A program made the translations under genes and the position numbers. Below the pieces are notes generated by a model. The model worked only from the letters and a program-made list of their open reading frames with translations. It ran no database searches and had not been told where the DNA came from. Below, in pieces: positions 16,174 to 21,528 of a stretch of 21,528 bases of DNA (the first letter of the stretch is position 1; each line of letters begins with the position of its first letter). Origin of the DNA: Desulfuromusa sp. (GTDB lineage Bacteria > Desulfobacterota > Desulfuromonadia > Desulfuromonadales > Geopsychrobacteraceae); the NCBI GenBank assembly GCA_029934755.1, contig JAOZLQ010000016.1, forward strand, positions 1-21,528, given 5' to 3'.

Positions 16174-16233
16174 AAAACATCCCAAATGTTTTATGCCGTT
16201 CCTTTGATATCTTCTGCCACAAAAAGGAATGGC
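16174..16233 (+). promoter_or_regulatory. tandem hairpins in the leader of the oxidoreductase operon
   Basis: The first hairpin has 7 bp (AAAACAT 16174-16180 with ATGTTTT 16186-16192, loop CCCAA). The second has 11 bp (GCCGTTCCTTT 16195-16205 with AAAGGAATGGC 16223-16233, one G-T pair, 17-base loop). The second ends about 15 bases before AAGGAGG (16248-16254), the ribosome-binding site of the next gene. It may be a leader control element. No known riboswitch consensus, including the GEMM c-di-GMP type, was recognised. Confidence 0.42.
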
Positions 16234-16260
16234 AACAACTTTTTAACAAGGAGGATTTAA

Positions 16261-16505
16261 TGCGAGGTGTCAAAACATTACTAACAACTTTTGCGCTGGT
16301 GTTTATGTCTATTGCCCCTGCCATGGCGACAGACACAAGCAAAACCTATAACAGTGGTATTTTGGTTCTTCTGTTCGTGGGATTTTGTGCCCTGTTGATT
16401 GTCGCTCAATTGGTGCCAGCTGTTTTGGCTCTTTTCGGGATGACCAAGGAAGCTGCCAGAAGTACATCCGGTAAAAAACTTGCCACATCGGCAAAGAAAC
16501 ACTGA
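16261..16505 (+). CDS. small membrane protein B, paralogue of the 14938-15180 product
   Basis: The ATG at 16261 lies seven bases after a perfect AAGGAGG and gives 81 aa; longer upstream starts would run through the leader hairpins. Residues 1-23 are a signal peptide or first helix ending in PAMA. Residues 34-60 form a transmembrane helix with FVGFCALLIVAQLVPA. A basic Ser/Lys-rich tail follows. Its match to the 80-aa protein upstream in length, layout and the QLVPA helix shows common origin. It is the first gene after promoter P2 and precedes a 52-aa membrane protein and the cytochrome c / iron-sulfur / NrfD genes, so it may be an accessory or assembly factor for that complex. I do not recognise a named family. 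Confidence 0.78.
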
Positions 16506-16529
16506 ATTTTTATTTGAGAGGTATGTGCG

Positions 16530-16688
16530 ATGTTCGATTTTTTTATGAATGTTGGTCATGTTGAGCAGATTTACACCGTTGTTGATTACTATACCTACAT
16601 CAAGGGGCTTGAATATCTGCTTTGTCTGCTGTTTTTTACTTTTTTCCCCATATTTTACCGTTATATCCATGGTGGAGATGAGGATTAA
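16530..16688 (+). CDS. 52-aa single-helix membrane protein, unknown
   Basis: A short frame starts with ATG at 16530, eight bases after GAGAGG (16516-16521), and ends with TAA at 16688. The product is aromatic-rich: a polar N-terminal part (MFDFFMNVGHVEQIYTVVDY), one hydrophobic helix (about residues 28-45, YLLCLLFFTFFPIFYRY) and an acidic tail (GGDED). It sits 24 bases after small membrane protein B and 88 bases before the cytochrome gene, on the same strand. Size and place resemble the tiny membrane subunits of quinol oxidoreductase operons, but no family is recognised. The good ribosome-binding site and the protein-like helix support it as real. Confidence 0.65.
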   Translation: MFDFFMNVGHVEQIYTVVDYYTYIKGLEYLLCLLFFTFFPIFYRYIHGGDED

Positions 16689-16776
16689 CCAGATTTGGGT
16701 CAACGGACCGTATTTTAATTGATCTGCTTGCCGTGAATGTCCTGTAGGCAGAACTAGGATCTAAGGAGTAGAGGCT

Positions 16777-17298
16777 ATGGTAAATGCCAGTAAGCAACTT
16801 ATAGCAGGGCTGGGAGTGTTAATGCTATTTGCTGTCCTGTCGGCGAGTTGTTACGCAATGGATTATCCAGATGAAGTTGAAATTGATTCTCTGGCTAATT
16901 TGTATGAGCCAGTTGTTTTTGACCACGCAATGCATGTAGACGCAACAGAAAGCTGTGCTGAGTGTCATCACCATACCACCGGAACAGAGGTAATTAACGA
17001 GTATTGTGCCAAATGCCATACGGGAACTGTAGAAATGGATGCAGTATCATGTCAGGATTGCCACTCTGCTGACCCGGTGTCCCCAGAAAATCTGCATCAT
17101 CCAAAACCAGGTTATTCTTACCATAACGATCAGCCGAACTTGAAAGCTGCTTATCATTTAAACTGTTTAGGTTGTCACCAGGAAGTCGGAGGCCCGACTG
17201 GCTGTGAAGACTGCCATGTGAAAACTGAAGCTGGTGATAAGTTCTATCGTTCTGGAGAGTTTGCTCCGAAAGAACCAGCACATTCATCTGAGCACTGA
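16777..17298 (+). CDS. periplasmic pentaheme cytochrome c subunit of menaquinol oxidoreductase
   Basis: AAGGAG (16763-16768) precedes the ATG. The 173-aa product has a signal peptide (1-27, SASCYA) and five CxxCH motifs at residues 60, 77, 92, 130 and 143. Spare histidines (H50, H53, H65, H66, H116, H127) can act as distal ligands, as in cytochrome c7/c3-type domains. It is followed by genes for an exported four-cluster iron-sulfur protein and an NrfD-type membrane protein. In this module electrons pass between menaquinol, iron-sulfur clusters and the cytochrome. The set resembles the Cbc4-type (cytochrome, Fe-S, NrfD) complexes described in Geobacter; which Cbc name applies is not certain from memory. 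Confidence 0.85.
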   Translation: MVNASKQLIAGLGVLMLFAVLSASCYAMDYPDEVEIDSLANLYEPVVFDHAMHVDATESCAECHHHTTGTEVINEYCAKCHTGTVEMDAVSCQDCHSADPVSPENLHHPKPGYSYHNDQPNLKAAYHLNCLGCHQEVGGPTGCEDCHVKTEAGDKFYRSGEFAPKEPAHSSEH

Positions 17299-17335
17299 TG
17301 ATTGCTGCGTGGGAATATAACAAGGAGATTTCGTT

Positions 17336-18274
17336 ATGAGTAAAATAACACGTAGAAGATTTTTAGCCGGAAGTGCTGCTGGTGGGGCTGCTATAATGCT
17401 GACCCCCGCAAAAAAAGCACTTGCTGCTGGTTCATTTGAAGGCTTCCCTGACGGAATGGGTGTCCTGGTTGATTTGACCCGCTGTGTCGGTTGCCGCACC
17501 TGTGAGGCTGCCTGTAATGCAGAGCAGAATCTGCCGGAACCAGCGAAACCATTTGATGATACTTCCGTTTTTGATGAGATCCACCATGGTCAGAAGCGGC
17601 GTACTACAGATAAAGCTTATACGATCGTAAATCGCTATGAGCCCAAAGATTCCGATGAGCCAGTTTATCGAAAAATTCAGTGTAACCATTGTAATGAACC
17701 TGCTTGTTTAACTTCCTGTTTCGTTAATGCTTATAAGAAAACACCGGAAGGGGCAGTTATCTACAATGAAAAAGTCTGTGTCGGTTGTCGGAACTGCATG
17801 ATTGCTTGTCCATTCCATATCCCGGCTTATACTTATCATTCGGTTCTGAATCCGGTGATCAAAAAGTGTATTTTCTGTTATGACACTCGCTTAAAAGAGG
17901 GCCGGCCTCCAGCATGTGTTGAAAGTTGTCCGCAGCAGGTGATGACCTTTGGTAAACGGAAAGACCTGATGGTGATTGCTCACGAGAGGATCAAAAAGAA
18001 CCCCGGTAAATATGTTGATCATGTTTACGGTGAGAAAGAAGTTGGCGGAACGGGCTGGTTCTATCTTTCCAGTGCCCCATTCGAAGAGGTTGGATTTGAT
18101 GTTAATCTGCCGAAAAAACCGATTATTGACAATGTCAAGGATTTCCTGGCTATCGTCCCTATCGTTTTAACGGTCTGGCCGGCGCTATTTACAGGCTTCC
18201 ACCTGCTTGCAACTAAAGGGAAATCTCACGGTCATGGAGATGATCATAGCCACGATGAGCAGGAGGGCCACTGA
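17336..18274 (+). CDS. Tat-exported, membrane-anchored 4x[4Fe-4S] ferredoxin subunit
   Basis: This 312-aa protein carries a twin-arginine signal (TRRRFLAGSAAGG, residues 5-17; cleavage near ALA 30). The cysteine sets are C50/53/56/60, C116/119/124/128, C148/151/154/158 and C178/181/194/198, a total of sixteen. This is the plan of DmsB/HybA/HmcB-type electron-transfer subunits with four clusters. Near the C-terminus a hydrophobic helix (about 268-292) anchors it, followed by a histidine- and aspartate-rich tail (KSHGHGDDHSHDEQEGH), which is unusual. AAGGAG lies seven bases before the ATG. Two bases separate it from the NrfD gene, so the two are cotranslated and surely form one complex on the periplasmic side. 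Confidence 0.9.
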   Translation: MSKITRRRFLAGSAAGGAAIMLTPAKKALAAGSFEGFPDGMGVLVDLTRCVGCRTCEAACNAEQNLPEPAKPFDDTSVFDEIHHGQKRRTTDKAYTIVNRYEPKDSDEPVYRKIQCNHCNEPACLTSCFVNAYKKTPEGAVIYNEKVCVGCRNCMIACPFHIPAYTYHSVLNPVIKKCIFCYDTRLKEGRPPACVESCPQQVMTFGKRKDLMVIAHERIKKNPGKYVDHVYGEKEVGGTGWFYLSSAPFEEVGFDVNLPKKPIIDNVKDFLAIVPIVLTVWPALFTGFHLLATKGKSHGHGDDHSHDEQEGH

Positions 18275-18276
18275 CA

Positions 18277-19533
18277 ATGAAGAAATTAGAAACTTTTGGT
18301 ATTAAGCCACATGATGCATTGCTGAAAGCAGAGGGACAACAGTGGTCATTGATGGAGAAGCTGCTTCTTGGTTTGACTCTTGACCAATATATTGGTCAAG
18401 CTTTTCGCAATAAGCTTAACTGGCTTTTGGCAATTATCTTTGCCATCGGAATCCCGGTTATTCTCTACCGTTTTGTTTTCAGTTTAGGTTCAATTACCCA
18501 CGGTTCATATGATTATCCTTGGGGGTTGTTTCTTGGCTTTGGTCTATTCTGTATGGTTCCCTTGTCTGCTTCCGGTTTTATGCTTGGAACGACAGTCGAA
18601 ATCTTTGGCCGCCACGATTTTGAGCCGATTGAGCGCCTCGCCTTGCTCAACGGTTTGCTTGGCTACTTTTTTGCGGTTGTTTATTTACTGGTTGACCTTG
18701 GCCAACCTTGGCGCTTGTCCTACCCGATGGTTTACTCCTTTGGCCCTGCTGCGGTTTTGTTTCTCGTTGGTTGGCACGTTGCAACCTATCTTTCTGTGCA
18801 GGTTGCTGAAGTTTCCACTGCTTTTTTTGAGTGGATTGGCTTTAAGCGTGGCTACGATTTCATCCGCAAGGGAACCATTGGCTTGACCGTTTCTGGCGTA
18901 ATCCTTTCGACTCTGCATCAGGGTGCTTTGGGGGCATTATTTTTGTATGCTCCAGGAAAAGTTCACCCTCTCTGGTATTCCGCGCCATTTCAGTGGATCC
19001 ACTTCTTTACGTCATCGATCCCGGCAGGACTCTGTATGGTGATCTGTGTCAGTACCATTGTTATCTATACGATGAAGTGGCGTTGTGATCAGAGGTTTAT
19101 CGATAACCTCGATTGGATTACAATTGCTTTGGCCAAGGGCGCTGCAATGGGTTTGAGTACTTACCTTATTATCAAACTGATAGCCGTTGCTCATGATAAC
19201 GAATGGGCTTACCTGACAACCGGCTGGGGTGCCTGGTGGTTGCTTGAAATTATCGGCTTTGTGGTACTGCCACTGGTTATCCTGTCTTACGGAATCCACA
19301 ATAAACTGGTGGGGATCTGTCGTATCGGTGCTTTCCTTACAGTGGCCGGTATTCTCTTGAATCGTCTGAATACTGCCCTGATTGCTTTCAACTGGCAGCT
19401 GTATCAGGAAATTCCACATTATCTTGAATTTATTGTTGCGATTACAATCTTCGCAATTTATGTGGCGACCTATCGTTTTATTCTGGCTCGTTTGCCGATT
19501 CTCTACAAATTTAAACCTCAGGCTGAGGAGTAG
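18277..19533 (+). CDS. NrfD/HybB-family quinol-interacting membrane subunit
   Basis: This 418-aa protein has about ten hydrophobic helices, starting near residue 45 (LNWLLAIIFAIGIPVILYRF). It has family features such as YPWGLFLGFGLFCMVPLSASGFMLGTTVEIFGRHDFEPIER spread over the second and third helices and an internal VDLGQPWR segment, both typical of the HybB/HmcC-type branch of the NrfD superfamily. It starts two bases after the iron-sulfur gene's stop and lacks metal-binding motifs of its own, so it provides quinol binding for the complex. The stop codon at 19531-19533 abuts the -24 box of a sigma54-type promoter. A hairpin terminator lies 58 bases downstream. Confidence 0.9.
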   Translation: MKKLETFGIKPHDALLKAEGQQWSLMEKLLLGLTLDQYIGQAFRNKLNWLLAIIFAIGIPVILYRFVFSLGSITHGSYDYPWGLFLGFGLFCMVPLSASGFMLGTTVEIFGRHDFEPIERLALLNGLLGYFFAVVYLLVDLGQPWRLSYPMVYSFGPAAVLFLVGWHVATYLSVQVAEVSTAFFEWIGFKRGYDFIRKGTIGLTVSGVILSTLHQGALGALFLYAPGKVHPLWYSAPFQWIHFFTSSIPAGLCMVICVSTIVIYTMKWRCDQRFIDNLDWITIALAKGAAMGLSTYLIIKLIAVAHDNEWAYLTTGWGAWWLLEIIGFVVLPLVILSYGIHNKLVGICRIGAFLTVAGILLNRLNTALIAFNWQLYQEIPHYLEFIVAITIFAIYVATYRFILARLPILYKFKPQAEE

Positions 19534-19549
19534 AGGCACGGTTGTTGCC
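19534..19549 (+). promoter_or_regulatory. sigma54-type -24/-12 promoter P3 (near consensus)
   Basis: AGGCACGGTTGTTGCC carries GGCACGG and TTGC with exactly ten bases between GG and GC. Only the outermost positions (first T, last A/T) depart from TGGCACGR-N3-TTGCW. Predicted start is near 19560, 119 bases ahead of the stand-alone heme sensor gene at 19679. It begins at the base after the NrfD stop codon. Confidence 0.75.
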
Positions 19550-19590
19550 GATTAATAGTAGGCAAAAAATTTCTGTAAGTGTTTAAGTAG

Positions 19591-19640
19591 AAATCCCTGA
19601 CCGGTTGAGATATCCTTTGCCTGCCAGGGATTTTTATTTT
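19591..19640 (+). terminator. hairpin terminator, possibly an attenuator in the sensor-gene leader
   Basis: A perfect 9-bp stem (AAATCCCTG 19591-19599, CAGGGATTT 19625-19633) with a 25-base loop is followed by TTATTTT. It closes the oxidoreductase operon, but it is also downstream of promoter P3 and so within the leader of the sensor gene. TTTGCCT (19616-19622) in its loop is complementary to AGGCAAA (19560-19566) at the predicted 5' end of the P3 transcript, allowing an alternative or pseudoknot pairing. Confidence 0.68.
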
Positions 19641-19678
19641 ACTATCGTCAAAATCATAACAACCTGGAGTAAGAGAGT

Positions 19679-20512
19679 ATGTTTGATAATCTGATCGCCA
19701 GAGCCATAGTACCGGTTACAATTGCAGTTACAGGATTCGTTATTTTTGTCTGCATCCTGCTGTACTCCTTTGTGAAGTCAGATATGACAGCTGAAGCACT
19801 TCGGAATGTGAATAATTGTGCTGACACTGTAGTTAAATCTACCAGATCTGCCATGATGGAAGATGATCAACGTGCCATTCAGGATATTGTAAGCAATATT
19901 GGAACTCGTCCGAGTGTTGAATTGATTAGGATATATGATCAAGAGGGGCAGGTTCAGTATGCGGGAGAGGAAAAACAGGGAGTTCAATCAGAGACGGTAG
20001 AAACACACATTGCCAATTTTTTACAGGCAGATTTTGCAACAAAAAAACAAGATCAACGTGATATTGATCATTCCAGTGGCAATATTACTGTTTCGTTGCC
20101 GATTTTAAATGAACCGAAATGTTCAACTGCTGCGTGCCATTTTCATGCAGATGATGAACCGGTTCTTGGTTATTTCAGTATTGCAGTCACAAGTGGTGCA
20201 TTGGAAAAAACACTTGCAGTTCTCAGATACCGGATGATGATTTTCAGTGTGATGGTGTTGTTCTTGACCATTGGTGGGGTGACCGCCCTGCTGAGAATGA
20301 ATCTGTTTCTGCCAATTCTCAGGTTAACATATAATGCAGAGCAGGCAGCTCAAGGAGTTACAGAGCCTGATCTGCCAAAATCTGACCATAAACTTGGAAA
20401 ATTAAATAAAGATTTTCGCCTATTAGTGAAGCAGCGGGATCAGGCCTTGGAAGATTTAAAGGCACTGGAAGTCCCAGACGGAAATGTAGACGATGGATCC
20501 GACAAATCATGA
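19679..20512 (+). CDS. stand-alone membrane heme c sensor protein without output domain
   Basis: This 277-aa protein follows a GGAG-containing site. TM1 is about residues 10-32. The periplasmic domain (33-183) carries one CX4CH heme c motif (C148, C153, H154; KCSTAACH). TM2 is about 184-206, and a roughly 70-residue cytoplasmic tail has a HAMP-like/coiled-coil segment but no kinase, cyclase or methyl-accepting domain. The periplasmic part aligns by eye with the histidine kinase at 11410: a shared acidic helix then NIGTRPSVELIRIYDQEG against QVGKTPRIKRARILGKEG, and ILNEPKCSTAACHFHADDEPVLG against IYNEPTCYTADCHAHSSEEKKIG. The kinase has an extra CxxCH that this protein lacks. It could tune the kinase, act as a redox mediator, or signal through an unknown partner. 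Its 3' end overlaps the next gene by 20 bases. Confidence 0.8.
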   Translation: MFDNLIARAIVPVTIAVTGFVIFVCILLYSFVKSDMTAEALRNVNNCADTVVKSTRSAMMEDDQRAIQDIVSNIGTRPSVELIRIYDQEGQVQYAGEEKQGVQSETVETHIANFLQADFATKKQDQRDIDHSSGNITVSLPILNEPKCSTAACHFHADDEPVLGYFSIAVTSGALEKTLAVLRYRMMIFSVMVLFLTIGGVTALLRMNLFLPILRLTYNAEQAAQGVTEPDLPKSDHKLGKLNKDFRLLVKQRDQALEDLKALEVPDGNVDDGSDKS

Positions 20513-21005
20513 GACAGAAGCCCCTCTGCCGGACATCAATCCTCTTCGGATGCAGGTCCAGGCGAAGATTAAAAAACTAGAACTACTTTCTAGCACCGGC
20601 TTGTGGATTCTTGCTCTGTTTACTGCTTTGAGCATGGGAGCCTTGCGTGATTTTGATTTTCTTCCACCATTAAGTGAAAGTATTCGTGTTGCTTTAGGAG
20701 CAGGGCCACCAATTAAATATATTAATGGTGCACTGTTGATCTATGGATTTTCAGCGATTATTCTGATTTTGACCCAGATGGCCAGTGATAAAAAGCCAAG
20801 TGGCGCTTTAGGGCACTTTGGATATCTGGGAGCCTTTTATCTTTTTTATCATTTCTCTGAAGGTTTGCGCGAAAATTTTTGGGCAGTTTTTTCGGTTGGA
20901 TTAACAATCCTAGGATTGCAAAGTTACCATGTCTGGAACTATTACCATGAGAAAATTCAAGAGCAGGCAGAAATTTTGCTGGAACTAGATAAACTGTTGG
21001 ATTAA
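20493..21005 (+). CDS. four-helix membrane protein, unknown function
   Basis: I do not recognise the family. The 170-aa product has a soluble N-terminus (1-34), four hydrophobic helices (about 35-52, 77-96, 104-122, 127-147) and a charged C-terminal helix (150-170, YHEKIQEQAEILLELDKLLD) that could form a coiled coil. The ATG lies inside the 3' end of the stand-alone heme sensor gene (20-base overlap), so the two are translationally coupled and probably work together, for example as a sensor and its membrane partner. Histidines near the membrane (H108, H120, H146, H152) are noted but no cofactor motif is evident. A strong terminator follows. Confidence 0.75.
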   Translation: MDPTNHETEAPLPDINPLRMQVQAKIKKLELLSSTGLWILALFTALSMGALRDFDFLPPLSESIRVALGAGPPIKYINGALLIYGFSAIILILTQMASDKKPSGALGHFGYLGAFYLFYHFSEGLRENFWAVFSVGLTILGLQSYHVWNYYHEKIQEQAEILLELDKLLD

Positions 21006-21008
21006 GAG

Positions 21009-21034
21009 CCCCGCCCAGAAATGAGCGGGGTTTT
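21009..21034. terminator. Rho-independent terminator between convergent genes
   Basis: A CCCCGC / GCGGGG stem with a 10-base loop is followed by TTTTG on the plus strand. It starts a few bases after the membrane protein stop and lies between it and the convergent ppiC. The minus-strand side lacks a clean T run, so it mainly serves the plus-strand operon. Confidence 0.83.
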
Positions 21035-21048
21035 GTTCTGCTGTTGCG

Positions 21049-21330
21049 TTATTCAGTTCTATTGGTAATTTCAATCAGGTGATATCCAAATTGGGTTTTT
21101 ACCGGCCCTAGAACTTTTCCAATTTCACCACTAAAAACCACCTCATCAAATTCTTTGACCATCTGTCCTGGCGAAAATTCCCCCAGTGCTCCCCCTTGCT
21201 TGCCTGATGGACATTTTGAATGTTTTTCGGCGATCTTTGCAAAATCGGCACCCGCTTCGATTTCTGTTTTAAGATTGTTGCAGTTGTCTTCAGTGGGAAC
21301 CAGAATGTGACGTGCACTTGCTTTTGCCAT
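21049..21330 (-). CDS. ppiC: parvulin-type peptidyl-prolyl cis-trans isomerase
   Basis: This 93-aa protein is essentially one parvulin domain. Key segments are ASARHILV at the start, DFAKIAEKHSKCPSGKQGGALGEF, GQMVKEFDEVVF, and VKTQFGYHLIEI at the end, with the active-site histidines and cysteine/aspartate region in the usual order. There is no signal peptide, so it is cytoplasmic like E. coli PpiC (also about 93 aa). AAGGAG (21341-21346 on the minus strand) lies about ten bases before the ATG. It has no evident link to the electron-transfer genes. Confidence 0.93.
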   Translation of the reverse strand: MAKASARHILVPTEDNCNNLKTEIEAGADFAKIAEKHSKCPSGKQGGALGEFSPGQMVKEFDEVVFSGEIGKVLGPVKTQFGYHLIEITNRTE

Positions 21331-21410
21331 AGCTATTGTTCTCCTTGTGATTTTACTTGAACCTGATTATTACGATTCAGATTAAATTGAGTTGCCGCTA
21401 GTTAGAATAA

Positions 21411-21527
21411 TCAACCAAAATCTTGGTTGCATTTGTGACGATGCCATTTTGGATCAGTTTTACGAATCATGCAACTGCCTAGAATAACTTTCTCCGATTC
21501 TGGTTCCTTGGTTCTTAAACAAATGTA
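21411..21527 (-). CDS. C-terminal fragment of a zinc-ribbon-like protein (truncated by window edge)
   Basis: On the minus strand a frame is open from the window edge to a TGA at 21411-21413, giving 38 residues that include KVILGSCMIRKTDPKWHRHKC. This resembles the C-terminal end of small zinc-ribbon proteins in which a VxLGGC segment is followed by PxWxCxxC. Here the first Cys of the last knuckle reads Arg (WHRHKC). It would lie upstream of ppiC on the same strand. The fragment is short, so this remains tentative. Confidence 0.42.
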   Translation of the reverse strand, partial: YICLRTKEPESEKVILGSCMIRKTDPKWHRHKCNQDFG

Positions 21528-21528
21528 G

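Noticed and set aside
16841..16857. Lipoprotein signal in the pentaheme cytochrome (SASC)
   Set aside because: No Leu-like residue at -3 of a proper lipobox; ordinary cleavage after CYA fits better.

Overview
The window reads as chromosomal DNA of a dissimilatory metal- or sulfur-reducing Desulfuromonadales-type bacterium (relatives of Geobacter, Desulfuromonas and Desulfuromusa). The reasons are an SfrAB-type NADPH oxidoreductase, a split ATP synthase locus carrying only atpZ-atpI-atpB-atpE, a nine-heme cytochrome b/c protein like CbcL, a cytochrome c / iron-sulfur / NrfD quinol oxidoreductase module, and c-type heme motifs placed inside signalling proteins. No transposase, phage gene, CRISPR array, tRNA or rRNA was seen. 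The genus is an inference.

Layout. (1) 1-3572: the 3' part of sfrB and complete sfrA, closed by a terminator. (2) 3712-5434: F0 genes atpZ, atpI, atpB and atpE, with two hairpins before atpE and a strong terminator after it. (3) 5435-7903: an upstream region with a 31-bp dyad, then cbcL and, behind a terminator-like hairpin, a 73-aa two-helix membrane protein. (4) 7929-9303: a tightly overlapping isochorismatase / TraR-DksA / YdcZ trio. (5) 9351-11192, minus strand: a UbiD-family decarboxylase, probably for menaquinone. (6) 11410-14446: a membrane histidine kinase with two periplasmic heme c motifs, tail to tail with an NtrC-type sigma54 activator. (7) 14883-21034: an island with two paralogous 80/81-aa membrane proteins, a receiver domain lacking its phospho-acceptor, an unlisted 52-aa membrane protein, a pentaheme cytochrome c, a Tat-exported four-cluster iron-sulfur protein, an NrfD-type membrane subunit, a stand-alone heme sensor and an unknown membrane protein. 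(8) 21049-21528, minus strand: a parvulin and the tail of a zinc-ribbon-like protein.

Most interesting part. Beside the NtrC-type regulator there are three sequences with sigma54 (-24/-12) spacing: before the first small membrane protein (14883-14898), before the oxidoreductase operon (16004-16019), and directly after the NrfD gene, ahead of the stand-alone sensor (19534-19549, the closest to consensus). The periplasmic domain of that stand-alone sensor is visibly homologous to the histidine kinase's sensor, including a CX4CH heme motif, but it has no kinase or other output domain. I infer a redox-responsive circuit: periplasmic heme sensing, then the NtrC-type activator, then sigma54-dependent expression of a menaquinol oxidoreductase with accessory small membrane proteins and a second copy of the sensor. 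The motifs and spacing are read from the sequence. The wiring is inference.

Limits: everything was read by eye. Family names rest on recalled motifs and gene order, not searches. Start sites were chosen by ribosome-binding sites and signal peptides.
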